This document shows, piece by piece, positions 1 through 7,461 of a stretch of 64,000 nucleotides of DNA; position 1 is the stretch's first letter, and every line of letters starts with the position of its first letter. The notes beneath the pieces are model-generated. The model made no database searches. It saw nothing but the letters and a program-made list of their open reading frames with translations, and was not told where the DNA came from. This stretch comes from an uncultured Acidobacteriia bacterium (GTDB lineage Bacteria; Acidobacteriota; Terriglobia; Bryobacterales; Bryobacteraceae): the NCBI GenBank assembly GCA_903851195.1, contig CAINNJ010000039.1:1-64000 (forward strand). Reading direction: 5' to 3'. The position numbers and the translations under genes were made by a program.

Positions 1-99
1 CATCGCGCCGGTGTCAGCAAAGCGGAGATCGCCCGCCGCCTCGGGATCGGCCGTACTTCCGTGCGCCGTATCCTAAAGACCTATTTCCCGGAGAAATAG
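1..99 (+). CDS. Serine recombinase/resolvase, C-terminal end (partial)
   Basis: Only the last 32 codons are in the window, read from base 1 and ending with TAG at 97-99. The peptide contains GVSKAEIARRLGIGRTSVRR, the helix-turn-helix that closes resolvase/invertase (Hin, Tn3 TnpR-like) site-specific recombinases and binds the recombination site. The catalytic serine domain lies to the left and cannot be seen. In this setting it may be the resolvase of the mobile element. A few other HTH_7-type proteins share this tail, so the family call is likely but not certain. Confidence 0.7.
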   Translation, partial: HRAGVSKAEIARRLGIGRTSVRRILKTYFPEK

Positions 100-184
100 G
101 CCCCGCCCAAAACGCTTACGCACCCTCACCGAAAGCACACCGTCGATTCGGGAGAATGCAGCGCAGATAGATGGGAAATGACCG

Positions 185-904
185 CTACCGAATGCCTGCC
201 GACCTGCCGGCATTGTAGACTCTCAAGACGTTCTCGACCGAAGGCTGATCCTTGGTGAGGCTGAGACACCACGCGCGGCTCGATCGTTTTAGGCTTCGGA
301 AGCCCAGCCTGCCCCAGTGGCTCCTCAGTTTCGCCAATGAACGACGGTAATCGCGGGCCTGTTTGGGGTCGGCTTCGTAGTCGCTGTTGGCGAACTGCAG
401 CGGGAACGGAATGCACGCAACCAGCGAGTCCGACGCCGCGAACGTGTCGATGATCCCCCGAGCAGCAATCAGACCCAGACCCTTTCCTCGATGTTCCGGC
501 GCAATTTTGATGTTGTCCAAAAACAGGAGTTCCGGCCCCAGCGGTCCGAACTCATCCTGAACCCACTCCGCCCAGCCGTTCTCACGATCGTCGAACAAGA
601 TCAGGCATTCCGTGGTCTCCCTCGAAACCGAATACGCGACTTCCGACCACAAAACTCCCTTTTGCCATGCGGGGCCGAGCAGAAACCGATGCGCAAGCCA
701 CTCTCCGGCCGGCACCAACTCCTCCGCATCGGGGTCTCGGGGGTCCTGAACCAGAATCCGCCCGCCAAGCGCGACGGAATAATCCGACGGATCACATGCC
801 GTGCACGCCCAGGCACTGCCCTGAATTTCCAGTTCGACCAGCGGGATCTCGACTTCCGCGGAGTCCGCCCTCGGCGTTGTCTTCTCTAACGTACCTGTTT
901 TCAT
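185..904 (-). CDS. GNAT-family N-acetyltransferase
   Basis: About 239 residues. The acetyl-CoA binding motif A is visible in the middle of the protein as IKIAPEHRGKGLGLIAARG, with the RxxGxG signature. The acceptor substrate cannot be predicted. The reading frame can start at 913 or 904; a GGAGG ribosome site lies one base before the first ATG and ten before the second, so 904 is preferred. It is the last gene of the leftward traK-traL-traM operon, 16 bases after the small membrane peptide. It could be a cargo gene co-transcribed with transfer genes. Cytoplasmic. Confidence 0.72.
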   Translation of the reverse strand: MKTGTLEKTTPRADSAEVEIPLVELEIQGSAWACTACDPSDYSVALGGRILVQDPRDPDAEELVPAGEWLAHRFLLGPAWQKGVLWSEVAYSVSRETTECLILFDDRENGWAEWVQDEFGPLGPELLFLDNIKIAPEHRGKGLGLIAARGIIDTFAASDSLVACIPFPLQFANSDYEADPKQARDYRRSLAKLRSHWGRLGFRSLKRSSRAWCLSLTKDQPSVENVLRVYNAGRSAGIR

Positions 905-920
905 CTGATTCATGCCTCCA

Positions 921-1019
921 TTAGCGACAAACTGCGTAGATCAACAATCCGCAACCCACCAGAAACACCACGCGGGCGCCGGGGCCGAGGACTTCCAACC
1001 AAAACAGAAACGTCCACAT
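921..1019 (-). CDS. Small single-span membrane peptide, 32 residues
   Basis: A very short frame starting MWTFLFWLEVLGPG and ending with VCR before a TAA. Most of it is hydrophobic and could form one transmembrane helix. Its ATG (1019-1017) is preceded by a strong ribosome site, GAAAGGAG, about seven bases upstream, and it fits exactly into the gap between traM and the acetyltransferase gene, in the same direction. That placement argues for a real gene. No family is recognised. It might be an accessory membrane factor of transfer, but this is only a guess from position. Confidence 0.5.
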   Translation of the reverse strand: MWTFLFWLEVLGPGARVVFLVGCGLLIYAVCR

Positions 1020-1032
1020 CAGAAAACTCCTT

Positions 1033-1443
1033 TCACCAACTCCGGCCGACCAACACACCAAAACCGAACAGCGCAACCGCAAACGAACTGACGACCACGA
1101 ACCAACCAGCCACTGTTCTCGGGCGCATTTCGCCGATACCGCCGGCCGCCGGACGCGCCACCGAGGTCTTCGCGAACTCCTCCCGCATCGCCACCCCACA
1201 CTCCCGGACCTCCTGCGCGAGGATGCCCCCGGCGCGAATCTGAACCTTGTCCACTGCCACTTCGAAATCCCGCGCCGCCGCCTGCATCTGCTGCAGCACC
1301 TGAGTGACGGCGTGCTCGAAGACCATCCGGTTCAGGGTCACAACCGCGAGCATGGGGTCGTCCGGATCGATGCGGATTCCATGCTGGGCGGAAACTTCCG
1401 CCGCGAGGCGCTTCAGGTCGATCGCTGGCAACGGCCCGGTCAT
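1033..1443 (-). CDS. traM: Conjugal transfer protein TraM-like
   Basis: 136 residues. The N-terminal part around residues 15-50 (AQHGIRIDPDDPMLAVVTLN) matches the conserved start of RP4-type TraM proteins, followed by a helical region and a C-terminal transmembrane segment at about residues 110-135. In RP4, TraM is a membrane-associated protein of the relaxosome operon that increases transfer. The ATG directly abuts the TGA of the upstream traL-like gene, so the two are surely co-translated. The RP4 order K-L-M is kept, which supports the call more than sequence alone. Confidence 0.72.
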   Translation of the reverse strand: MTGPLPAIDLKRLAAEVSAQHGIRIDPDDPMLAVVTLNRMVFEHAVTQVLQQMQAAARDFEVAVDKVQIRAGGILAQEVRECGVAMREEFAKTSVARPAAGGIGEMRPRTVAGWFVVVSSFAVALFGFGVLVGRSW

Positions 1444-2214
1444 TCAGAAAGGCACCCTGTCGAGTTGCTCGAAGAGATCCCGCTGCACAATCTTCAGCCG
1501 CTGCTTCGCCATGATCGGCAGCTTCGCGGCGGCGATGGCCTCGTGGAAGGTCAGCTTGGCGGCGATCATCTCTTCCACATCGCGGCCAAACGTATCCTGA
1601 TTGCGCCTGGAGAAGATCACCGCGCCGCGGACCTTATCCGCGTTCTCGAGATACGCCGTCATGTCCGAAAACTTTTTCCCCTCGGCCTCGACGCGGCCAA
1701 AGTATTCGTTCACCCAGACCACGATGTTCCTCTCGGCGGTCGTCTGCGCCAGTTCGTGGAAGCCGTTCAGGGTGTCGAGCAGCGCTTGCCCGCCGGTGAT
1801 CACGGTATGGACGTACACCTTGCGGCCGCGCTGCCGGAGATAGTCGAGCGCGTTGTTCTCCAGCAGATAATGCCAGAGCGGCAGGAAGGTGGACGCGCCG
1901 TTATCCACTACGAACGTGGCGTTCTCTTCAACCAGGAAACGCTCCATCAGGGAATCGAAGGCGCGCTGGTCGATTCGGTTGTGTTCGTCGCGCAGGTTCA
2001 GCCGGTCCGCCCCGAGCGCGGCATATTGGGCGAAGGTGCGGTTCACCGGGTCCGTATCGATGCAGCGAACCTCACCACCCTTTCCGGACAGGTACTGCGC
2101 GAGCACGGACGCGACGAGGCTTTTGCCAACGCCGCCCTTCCCCTGCAGCGTGAGGTGAATCGCGCCGGTGGATCCGGTGCCGTTCGTGTCGGGTGCGTTT
2201 GGGGCTTTCGCCAT
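1444..2214 (-). CDS. traL: TraL-like ParA/MinD-family ATPase of the transfer operon
   Basis: 256 residues. A deviant Walker A motif, LQGKGGVGKSLVASVLA (residues 23-39), begins the protein after a short tail, followed by DTDPVNRTFAQYAALG and DNGASTFLPL, all as in RP4 TraL and related SIMIBI nucleotide-binding proteins. The family consists of deviant Walker A ATPases related to plasmid partition proteins. Its exact role in conjugation is poorly known. It lies between TraK-like and TraM-like genes, 14 bases after the former and touching the latter. A partition ParA is the alternative, but no parB or parS is seen next to it. Confidence 0.8.
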   Translation of the reverse strand: MAKAPNAPDTNGTGSTGAIHLTLQGKGGVGKSLVASVLAQYLSGKGGEVRCIDTDPVNRTFAQYAALGADRLNLRDEHNRIDQRAFDSLMERFLVEENATFVVDNGASTFLPLWHYLLENNALDYLRQRGRKVYVHTVITGGQALLDTLNGFHELAQTTAERNIVVWVNEYFGRVEAEGKKFSDMTAYLENADKVRGAVIFSRRNQDTFGRDVEEMIAAKLTFHEAIAAAKLPIMAKQRLKIVQRDLFEQLDRVPF

Positions 2215-2228
2215 GGTTTTCCTTTCAG

Positions 2229-2624
2229 TCAGATCAGCTTCTTTACGTCGGGTTCGGAGTTGAATTGAAAGCCGGAATTCCGGCTCTGGCGCTCACGGAT
2301 GTTGGCGAGCGGATCGTTCGTCGCGGGCGCCGGAGCGCTGTCGGGCGGCACGCTTTCCGGAACCGCCGCTGAACTTTCGGCGGGAGCGGAAGCCTGATCG
2401 CGCCGCCTTAACTGGCTGATGTAGTCCGAAAGGCGCGCGTACCCGATCTCGATTCCGATCTCGTTGAGCCACGTCCAGATGTCGCGCAGGCTGTGTCCGG
2501 CGTCGAACAGAGCCTTGATGTCGGGCCACGCCTGCCGGATTTGCCCCGCTTTCGTGCGCGGTTTCTCCCCGAGTCGGGCGCGGAGCCGGGAAAGGTCCAG
2601 TTTGTTCTTTGCGATGTGATCCAA
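2229..2624 (-). CDS. traK: TraK-like oriT-binding relaxosome protein
   Basis: 131 residues. RP4 TraK is a small oriT-binding protein that wraps DNA near the nick site. This protein shares the layout: a basic N-terminal helical domain (KALFDAGHSLRDIWTWLNEI, then a DYISQLRRR segment), a proline/alanine-rich linker at about residues 80-110, and a typical end, FQFNSEPDVKKLI, that resembles the FNPTPDKKDLL-like end of RP4 TraK. It is the first gene of the leftward operon and faces the rightward relaxase operon across the presumed oriT. Confidence 0.72.
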   Translation of the reverse strand: MDHIAKNKLDLSRLRARLGEKPRTKAGQIRQAWPDIKALFDAGHSLRDIWTWLNEIGIEIGYARLSDYISQLRRRDQASAPAESSAAVPESVPPDSAPAPATNDPLANIRERQSRNSGFQFNSEPDVKKLI

Positions 2625-2860
2625 GCGGCCTCACCCCGCAGGCCGCGGGAAAGGTGGTCCGTGACAGACGTTTTCACAAATTCCGCAAAATATTTCGGAA
2701 GGTTTCAGCAGGCCGGGGTCGGGGCATCCGGTTTCGGAATGTTTCAGTTTGTTGCCGGTTTGTTTCAGTCGGAGGCCGGCAGCGAAGACGATAAGGGCAG
2801 AAAAGACGGGTAGTGGAACATAAAGGTTTGTTGCGCGGCGTGGGGTTCATTTGGAGCTAA
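2625..2860. other. Candidate origin of transfer (oriT) between divergent traK and relaxase operons
   Basis: In RP4 the oriT lies exactly between divergent traK and traJ-traI. This 236-base gap has the same position. It holds a 16-base direct repeat with one mismatch at 2693-2708 and 2732-2747 (TTTCGGAA-x-GTTTCAG) and a further GTTTCAG at 2762-2768, a pattern expected for relaxosome protein binding. The classical IncP nick core is not recognisable with confidence, so the nick position stays open. Confidence 0.5.
2693..2747 (+). repeat. 16-bp direct repeat in the putative oriT
   Basis: TTTCGGAAGGTTTCAG at 2693-2708 and TTTCGGAATGTTTCAG at 2732-2747 differ at one position and are 39 bases apart start to start. 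The heptamer GTTTCAG occurs a third time at 2762-2768. Likely binding sites for a relaxosome protein or a repressor of the divergent operons. Confidence 0.6.
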
Positions 2861-3403
2861 GTGCCTTTGTGCGAGGCAATTGCGGCGGGCACGGTTTACC
2901 CCGATCTGTGCACGATTGTGCACGCCCCTGTCACGTGCCCGGTTTGCAGCGGCTTACGGGCTGTGAAGACTCCGGTGAAGGGAAGAACAGTGTGTCGCGG
3001 GCTGCGGCTCGATCATCTGCTGGTCGGACGCATCGAGCGCGCGGCTGCGGACGGCGGCTTTTCCAGCCCGACCGCGTTTATGCGCGCGGCAATCGAGAGA
3101 GAACTGGCCGGGCGCGAGAGCGGCGTCGATGCCGCCGAGGAGCGAATCGCGGCCGGACTCGACCGCATGGCGCGCGAGATCCGGAGCGTCAGGCTTGGGC
3201 AGCAGGCCCTGTTTGCGTTCGTGGATTCGCTGGTGAAGACGCTGCTGACCTGTGTCGCCGAGCCGCCGAGGGACGCGTATGACCAAGCGGTTGCCCGCGG
3301 GAAGGCCCGGTACGACAGGTTCCTGAAGAGCGTGGGCGCGGGCATGGCGGGCGATTCTCACGCGGCAATGGCGGAACTGGTGAAGCGTGGCGAAGAAAAG
3401 TAA
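2861..3403 (+). CDS. Ribbon-helix-helix relaxosome accessory protein (positional TraJ equivalent)
   Basis: 180 residues from a GTG start with GGAG seven bases upstream; a second GTG start further in is possible. The central part, LRLDHLLVGRIERAAADGG followed by FSSPTAFMRAAIEREL, reads like a ribbon-helix-helix DNA-binding domain, and the rest is helical. It overlaps the start of the relaxase gene by 17 bases. In RP4 and Tn4371-like elements a small DNA-binding protein in this place (TraJ) guides the relaxase to oriT. Homology to TraJ itself is not evident, so the role rests on fold and position. Confidence 0.6.
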   Translation: MPLCEAIAAGTVYPDLCTIVHAPVTCPVCSGLRAVKTPVKGRTVCRGLRLDHLLVGRIERAAADGGFSSPTAFMRAAIERELAGRESGVDAAEERIAAGLDRMAREIRSVRLGQQALFAFVDSLVKTLLTCVAEPPRDAYDQAVARGKARYDRFLKSVGAGMAGDSHAAMAELVKRGEEK

Positions 3404-4841
3404 GAGCGCGCCCGACCGGGACGGCGATTTCCGGCTGCACCCAAACCGCCCACGCGCCGGCGGACAAAGTGAGGCGCGCGCCTGGTCCACGGCGCTGCGG
3501 ACGGTGCTTCGGTACGCGGGGACCTCGCGGCGTTCAAAGGCGAAGCCGGGTGGTGGCGTGGCGCGGAAGACATTTAATCAGCGGTGCGCCGTTCGCACCA
3601 TGTACTCGGCGAACAAGACGCCGGGTCAGTGGCGGGCTCACGGCATTTACATCGGGCGCGAGAGTGGCGGCGGATCGGTTTACGGTTCGGTGTTGGACGC
3701 CGGGGCGGATGGCGGGAAGCGTGCGCCGGAGCCGGGCAGGGAGTTGGAGCGCTGGCAGCAGGAGGGGGATCCGCGGCTTTGGAAGCTGATCGTTTCGCCG
3801 GAGTTTGGCGAGCGCCTCGATCTGGAGCGGCTGACGCGGGAGTTGATGGCCCGCATGGAGAAGGATCTCGGGACGAAGCTGGAGTGGGTGGCGGTGACGC
3901 ATTTCAACACCGAGCATCCGCATGTTCATGTGGCGTTGCGGGGGATTCGGGACGACAGGTCCGCGCTGGATCTGCCGCGCGATTACGTCCGCCACGGCAT
4001 TCGCGGCATTGCGGAGGATTTGTGCACGCGCCAGCTGGGGCATCGGAATCAGTTGGACGCGATTGAGGCGGAGCGGCGGGAGATCCAGGAACGCCGGTTT
4101 ACGTCCTTGGATCGTGCGATTGGCCGGGGGATTTCGGCTGAGGTGAAAGATGCGGGTTCGACTGCGGATCAGTTCGTGCTTCGGCGTCCTGCCGAGATCG
4201 CTCGCCGCGCACGGGAGCAGCACATCGATGCGAGGTTGCTGGTGTTGCAGCAGATGGGTTTAGCGGAACCGGCCGGACCGCTCGCGTGGCTGGTGCGCCG
4301 CGATTTCGAAACCGTGCTGCGGGCGATGCAGAGAACCGGAGACCGACAGAAGATGCTCGCGTCCCGCGGAGCATTGGTGTCCGACGAACGCCTGCCCCTA
4401 ATTGTGCTGGACATTCGGAAGCTGAAGGCCGTTGAGGGTAGAGTACTGGGGCACGGTGAAGAGGAGGACGGCCGCGGCGCCGGACGACACTACCTGTTAT
4501 TGGAGGGCACGGATGCGACGGTTCATCTGATCTACTACACGCCGGAAATGGAGGCTTCCCGGAGCCGAGGTCAGCTTCGGGCAAACTCGTTCGTCCGGTT
4601 GCAGAAGCAGTTTGAGAATGGTCGAACGGAACTGCACGTGGAGAGTTACGGGGACGCGGAGAAGTTGCTGCAGAACCGGCAGCACCTCAAAGAGCGCGCG
4701 GGCGATTTCCTTAAGCAAAGGGCCTTACCTCCGTCAGAAAGCTGGGGAGGTTGGCTCGGTCGCTATCAGAATTCGATCTGCGCAGTAGCGGCAAACCTCA
4801 CTGAATTGAAATCTTCCCGCCCACCCGGCCCGGAGCGCTAA
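3387..4841 (+). CDS. Relaxase, VirD2/MOBP-like with DUF3363-type C-terminal region
   Basis: 484 residues. The metal-binding histidine motif of relaxases is clear: THFNTEHPHVHVALRG, with H172, H177, H179 and H181. Upstream is TMYSANKTPGQWRAHGIYIG, the N-terminal pattern of the relaxase/DUF3363 family found in Tn4371-like elements. The enzyme should nick oriT, stay covalently bound to the 5-prime end and pilot the strand into the recipient. The catalytic tyrosine cannot be assigned with confidence. The gene overlaps the upstream accessory gene. It is somewhat shorter than many DUF3363 relaxases, which often run past 600 residues. Confidence 0.85.
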   Translation: MAKKSKSAPDRDGDFRLHPNRPRAGGQSEARAWSTALRTVLRYAGTSRRSKAKPGGGVARKTFNQRCAVRTMYSANKTPGQWRAHGIYIGRESGGGSVYGSVLDAGADGGKRAPEPGRELERWQQEGDPRLWKLIVSPEFGERLDLERLTRELMARMEKDLGTKLEWVAVTHFNTEHPHVHVALRGIRDDRSALDLPRDYVRHGIRGIAEDLCTRQLGHRNQLDAIEAERREIQERRFTSLDRAIGRGISAEVKDAGSTADQFVLRRPAEIARRAREQHIDARLLVLQQMGLAEPAGPLAWLVRRDFETVLRAMQRTGDRQKMLASRGALVSDERLPLIVLDIRKLKAVEGRVLGHGEEEDGRGAGRHYLLLEGTDATVHLIYYTPEMEASRSRGQLRANSFVRLQKQFENGRTELHVESYGDAEKLLQNRQHLKERAGDFLKQRALPPSESWGGWLGRYQNSICAVAANLTELKSSRPPGPER

Positions 4842-4851
4842 CTCTAGGCTA

Positions 4852-4939
4852 CTGTCTCTGAAATCAACTGTTTAATTCGAGCAGTACGGCGATCTCGGGT
4901 GGCTTTAAGTCAGGAGGTATAACGAGACTTCAGAGACAG
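4852..4939. repeat. 88-bp segment bounded by 14-bp inverted repeats
   Basis: CTGTCTCTGAAATC at 4852-4865 is the inverted complement of 4926-4939 (CTGTCTCTGAAGTC on the other strand), one mismatch in 14 and 11 perfect outermost bases. It begins 10 bases after the relaxase stop. It could be a miniature inverted-repeat element, a recombination site or a long RNA hairpin ending the relaxase transcript. No gene is seen in 4842-5122. Confidence 0.6.
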
Positions 4940-5122
4940 GAGATTCGCTTTGCTAGCTAGAGGTGGCAGTCAGCGCGTCGAATAGAGCCTAAGCGTTTAA
5001 GCGAAGCATTCATCGTGATCTTGATCCGACATTTCGGAGCACCAGGCGGGAATGAAGCCATTCGGCTCTCTTCCGGTCTCATTGAAAGCAGGACCCCAGT
5101 AACCAGAGCTTATGTAAACGAG

Positions 5123-6091
5123 CTACTCAACCATCTCTTTGACTCCGTGCAACGCGGCCGGAATGACTTGCGCCAGCGCGGAATATTGCGAAGGGCTTCC
5201 CCAAAGGCCGCTGTAATAGACGAACAGTTGCCCGTTCATCGCAGCGCGGCGCGCGCCCAAATTAACCAGTTCGCCGCTAGCGGTACTAGTGCCATTTGGC
5301 CAACGGGTAATGCCACCAGTCCACGTCTCCTGACGGATTCCAGATCTGTCCCCCGAGGTTCTTGAGGCATGACCGCCCTTTTCTGAATAGATGACGGCGT
5401 GATCGCCTTCCTTTTCCACTGCGTTCCAACCTAATTCTGAGATTTCGGTATGGCCTAAGAAGTGTGCCTTTAATGGCACTGAATCGCGATCAAGTACGAC
5501 TTGGATGCCTTCCCAGTCGCCGCCGTGGAACCCCCCCTCCAAGGTTTTCCCAAGGACATGGAAGGATGTCGCCAATCCGGTGTTGTACGCGTGAAATCGC
5601 CAATACTGGATTGTAACTCCCTTGCCATTATTAGGGTAGGCGTGGTAGTACGTTGTCCAGAGCCGAGTGTCTTCCGGGCCGCGGCGATTTTCGAGAGTCA
5701 AATCCGCGAGGTAGAAGGTCCTTTGTTTGTTGGCGTCGCGCCAGTTATATGAATCGAATGACGTGTCCGCACCACAACTCTGCTGTGCGAGCCAATGGAG
5801 GTCGGATTGAGTGGGCGCTGTCACCAATAGGTCATCAACACCGCACGTTCGATCAAAAAAGCGGAGCGCCGTTCTGCCAAGAAACCAGTCTACGTTCGCG
5901 GGAAGGTTGGGTTCATCTGTTTGGTGATAAATCACCGGAGCAAAGCGCTCTGCGAGCTCTTGCTCCTGGAGATTAGTCAAACCGTCTCCGTCTTGGTCTG
6001 TATCGTTAGCTGAGTGCACAGCTAACTTGTTAGGTGTTAGCTTGGTGTATAAGGGCATGTCACGTAATTGAGTCGCTTGTTGAGGGAACAT
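5123..6091 (-). CDS. VPS62-like domain protein with calcium-binding-like N-terminal motif
   Basis: 322 residues. Residues 30-50 contain NDTDQDGDGLTNLQEQE, a DxDxDG calcium loop of the EF-hand/thrombospondin type 3 kind. The body matches the VPS62/DUF946 family: LWTTYYHAYPN, IQYWRFHAYNTG, FHGGDWEGIQVVLD and AVIYSEKGGHASRTSG. Members occur in fungi, plants and scattered bacteria; their biochemical role is not established. No signal peptide is evident and no good ribosome site precedes the ATG. It runs against the flanking transfer genes and is visibly less GC-rich, which points to recently acquired cargo. Confidence 0.65.
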   Translation of the reverse strand: MFPQQATQLRDMPLYTKLTPNKLAVHSANDTDQDGDGLTNLQEQELAERFAPVIYHQTDEPNLPANVDWFLGRTALRFFDRTCGVDDLLVTAPTQSDLHWLAQQSCGADTSFDSYNWRDANKQRTFYLADLTLENRRGPEDTRLWTTYYHAYPNNGKGVTIQYWRFHAYNTGLATSFHVLGKTLEGGFHGGDWEGIQVVLDRDSVPLKAHFLGHTEISELGWNAVEKEGDHAVIYSEKGGHASRTSGDRSGIRQETWTGGITRWPNGTSTASGELVNLGARRAAMNGQLFVYYSGLWGSPSQYSALAQVIPAALHGVKEMVE

Positions 6092-6382
6092 GGAGCTTGA
6101 AGATTCGAACGCAGCAAGACCCTAAACACCTAAACCGCCCGATGTACAGAAGCTCATCTGTCACACTACCGATGATCATTGGCGTTCGCGTATCCTTTCC
6201 GCTCGCTGAGCTTCACGCCTCAAAAAGATTTGATGATACTCACTGTGGTCGCTTGCAAGCCGGCCACCTATCAGCTTGGAGACACGCGGCAGCAGCAACC
6301 GCTCCACGTCAATTCAAATGACTGCCGACAACAAAATTTAGCGCCAGCATTCGAAGACGTGGGATACGAATGCGCTGTCATT

Positions 6383-6943
6383 TTACGCGAGGAGGGCAGC
6401 TAACAACGTAGCAACATCTGCGACATTGATGTGATTAAGGATGCCAGCGAAAGCGCCGCCAACAGTGTTCCATACATCGTTGCCCGGAGTGGGCGCGGTG
6501 GCTGCGCTTACGACCCACCAACCAGCCCAGCCTCCATTTGCGACCGGTCCGGCTGCATCCCTAGCGGCGACTTCGCCACCGCAAACGGGCACGTCTTGGC
6601 CGGGACTCAGGGCTCCCAGGAACGTGTTGTCAACTCGAGAGCGGATTGCTACGGCATTGACCACACCGAAGGGTTGACCGCTTATGAGTTGCCATGTTTC
6701 ATTTGGACTGATGACGACGCTCGTAGCATTCGCGCATCCGTTTGCTGGGTTTTTGCTCATGGCCCTTCCGGTTCGAAAGTTGTAGAGGGCGTACAAATGA
6801 TTGGCATGATCGACTTCGACAAGAAACCATGTTTCTTCTTCGTTTCGGTTGGGATTACTCGCATGTAATTCTCCCCCCCCTGTGTAGGCCTGCAAAAAGG
6901 CACCGTGGATACTTTGAATTCCAACCATCCCCAGATTCGTCAT
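6383..6943 (-). CDS. Fascin-like / beta-trefoil domain protein
   Basis: 186 residues from the ATG at 6943, which has AGGAG ten bases upstream; a longer frame exists to 7279 but its extra N-terminus is not protein-like. The stretch GMVGIQSIHGAFLQAYTGGG followed by a WFLVEVD strand and a later AVAIRSRVDNTFLGA repeat is typical of fascin-type beta-trefoil repeats, which bind actin or carbohydrates. No signal peptide. It follows the VPS62-like gene in direction and base composition, with a 291-base gap holding no other gene, and both are probably one cargo unit. Confidence 0.55.
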   Translation of the reverse strand: MTNLGMVGIQSIHGAFLQAYTGGGELHASNPNRNEEETWFLVEVDHANHLYALYNFRTGRAMSKNPANGCANATSVVISPNETWQLISGQPFGVVNAVAIRSRVDNTFLGALSPGQDVPVCGGEVAARDAAGPVANGGWAGWWVVSAATAPTPGNDVWNTVGGAFAGILNHINVADVATLLAALLA

Positions 6944-7320
6944 TTTTGGCACCTTCTCCTGAAAGGCTGTGGGCGAGGATATCACATTTCGAGTTCCATG
7001 TGGTGCTTTCGACAGCTTTCGACAGGCTTTCGCCGGAAATCGGGGCGGACAATTCGCGCTACGGTGCTGTTTTCGGGCTTGAAGCATTCCAACTGAAAAG
7101 GACGGACAACCTGATTCCACGAGAGCGAACGTGCCGAATGTTCGGTGATCAACTGCCGATCGGTTGCAGAGATCTACATCGCCAGTATCTGAGCCTCGGC
7201 TCTCGTGAAGCTTAGCGATTCGCCAGCGCGACTGGAGAGGCAGTAGTTCCGATCCAGTGTCACGACTCGACATCTTCACGGCGTACCGGATGAGCGCGTG
7301 ACGCGCCTGAAGGAGTGCAG
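6944..7320. other. Intergenic region, no gene seen
   Basis: About 380 bases between the leftward fascin-like gene and the rightward antirestriction/coupling operon. It must contain both promoters, but no convincing -35/-10 pair, hairpin or repeat was recognised. GAAGGAG at its right end is the ribosome site of the 46-residue gene. Confidence 0.4.
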
Positions 7321-7461
7321 ATGTCTATCCGAACCGAACTGCAATACCTGGCGAAGGAAATCGGCGGTGATCCGCTGAAGAACTCCGGCTTTGAAAAAGA
7401 AGCGCCGGAGCCCGAAAGCACAGCGGACCTGGAATCCGTAGAGGAGGACCTCCCCCAATGA
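7321..7461 (+). CDS. 46-residue acidic protein, translationally coupled to ardC
   Basis: Starts MSIRTELQYLAKEIGGD and ends with an acidic tail EEDLPQ. The ATG at 7321 has a strong ribosome site (GAAGGAG, six bases upstream) and its TGA overlaps the ATG of the antirestriction gene in an ATGA junction, so translation is surely coupled. It is the first gene of the operon. No family is recognised. A DNA mimic or regulator would fit the acidic character and the neighbour, but nothing in the sequence proves it. Confidence 0.65.
   Translation: MSIRTELQYLAKEIGGDPLKNSGFEKEAPEPESTADLESVEEDLPQ

Noticed and set aside
1312-2268. A 318-codon frame antisense to the TraL and TraM genes
   Set aside because: The minus strand carries P-loop and RP4-like motifs; this frame has none.
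2721-2735. GGGGCATCCGG as an IncP-type nick core
   Set aside because: It resembles the RP4 nick core only partly; without alignment to related elements the nick cannot be placed.
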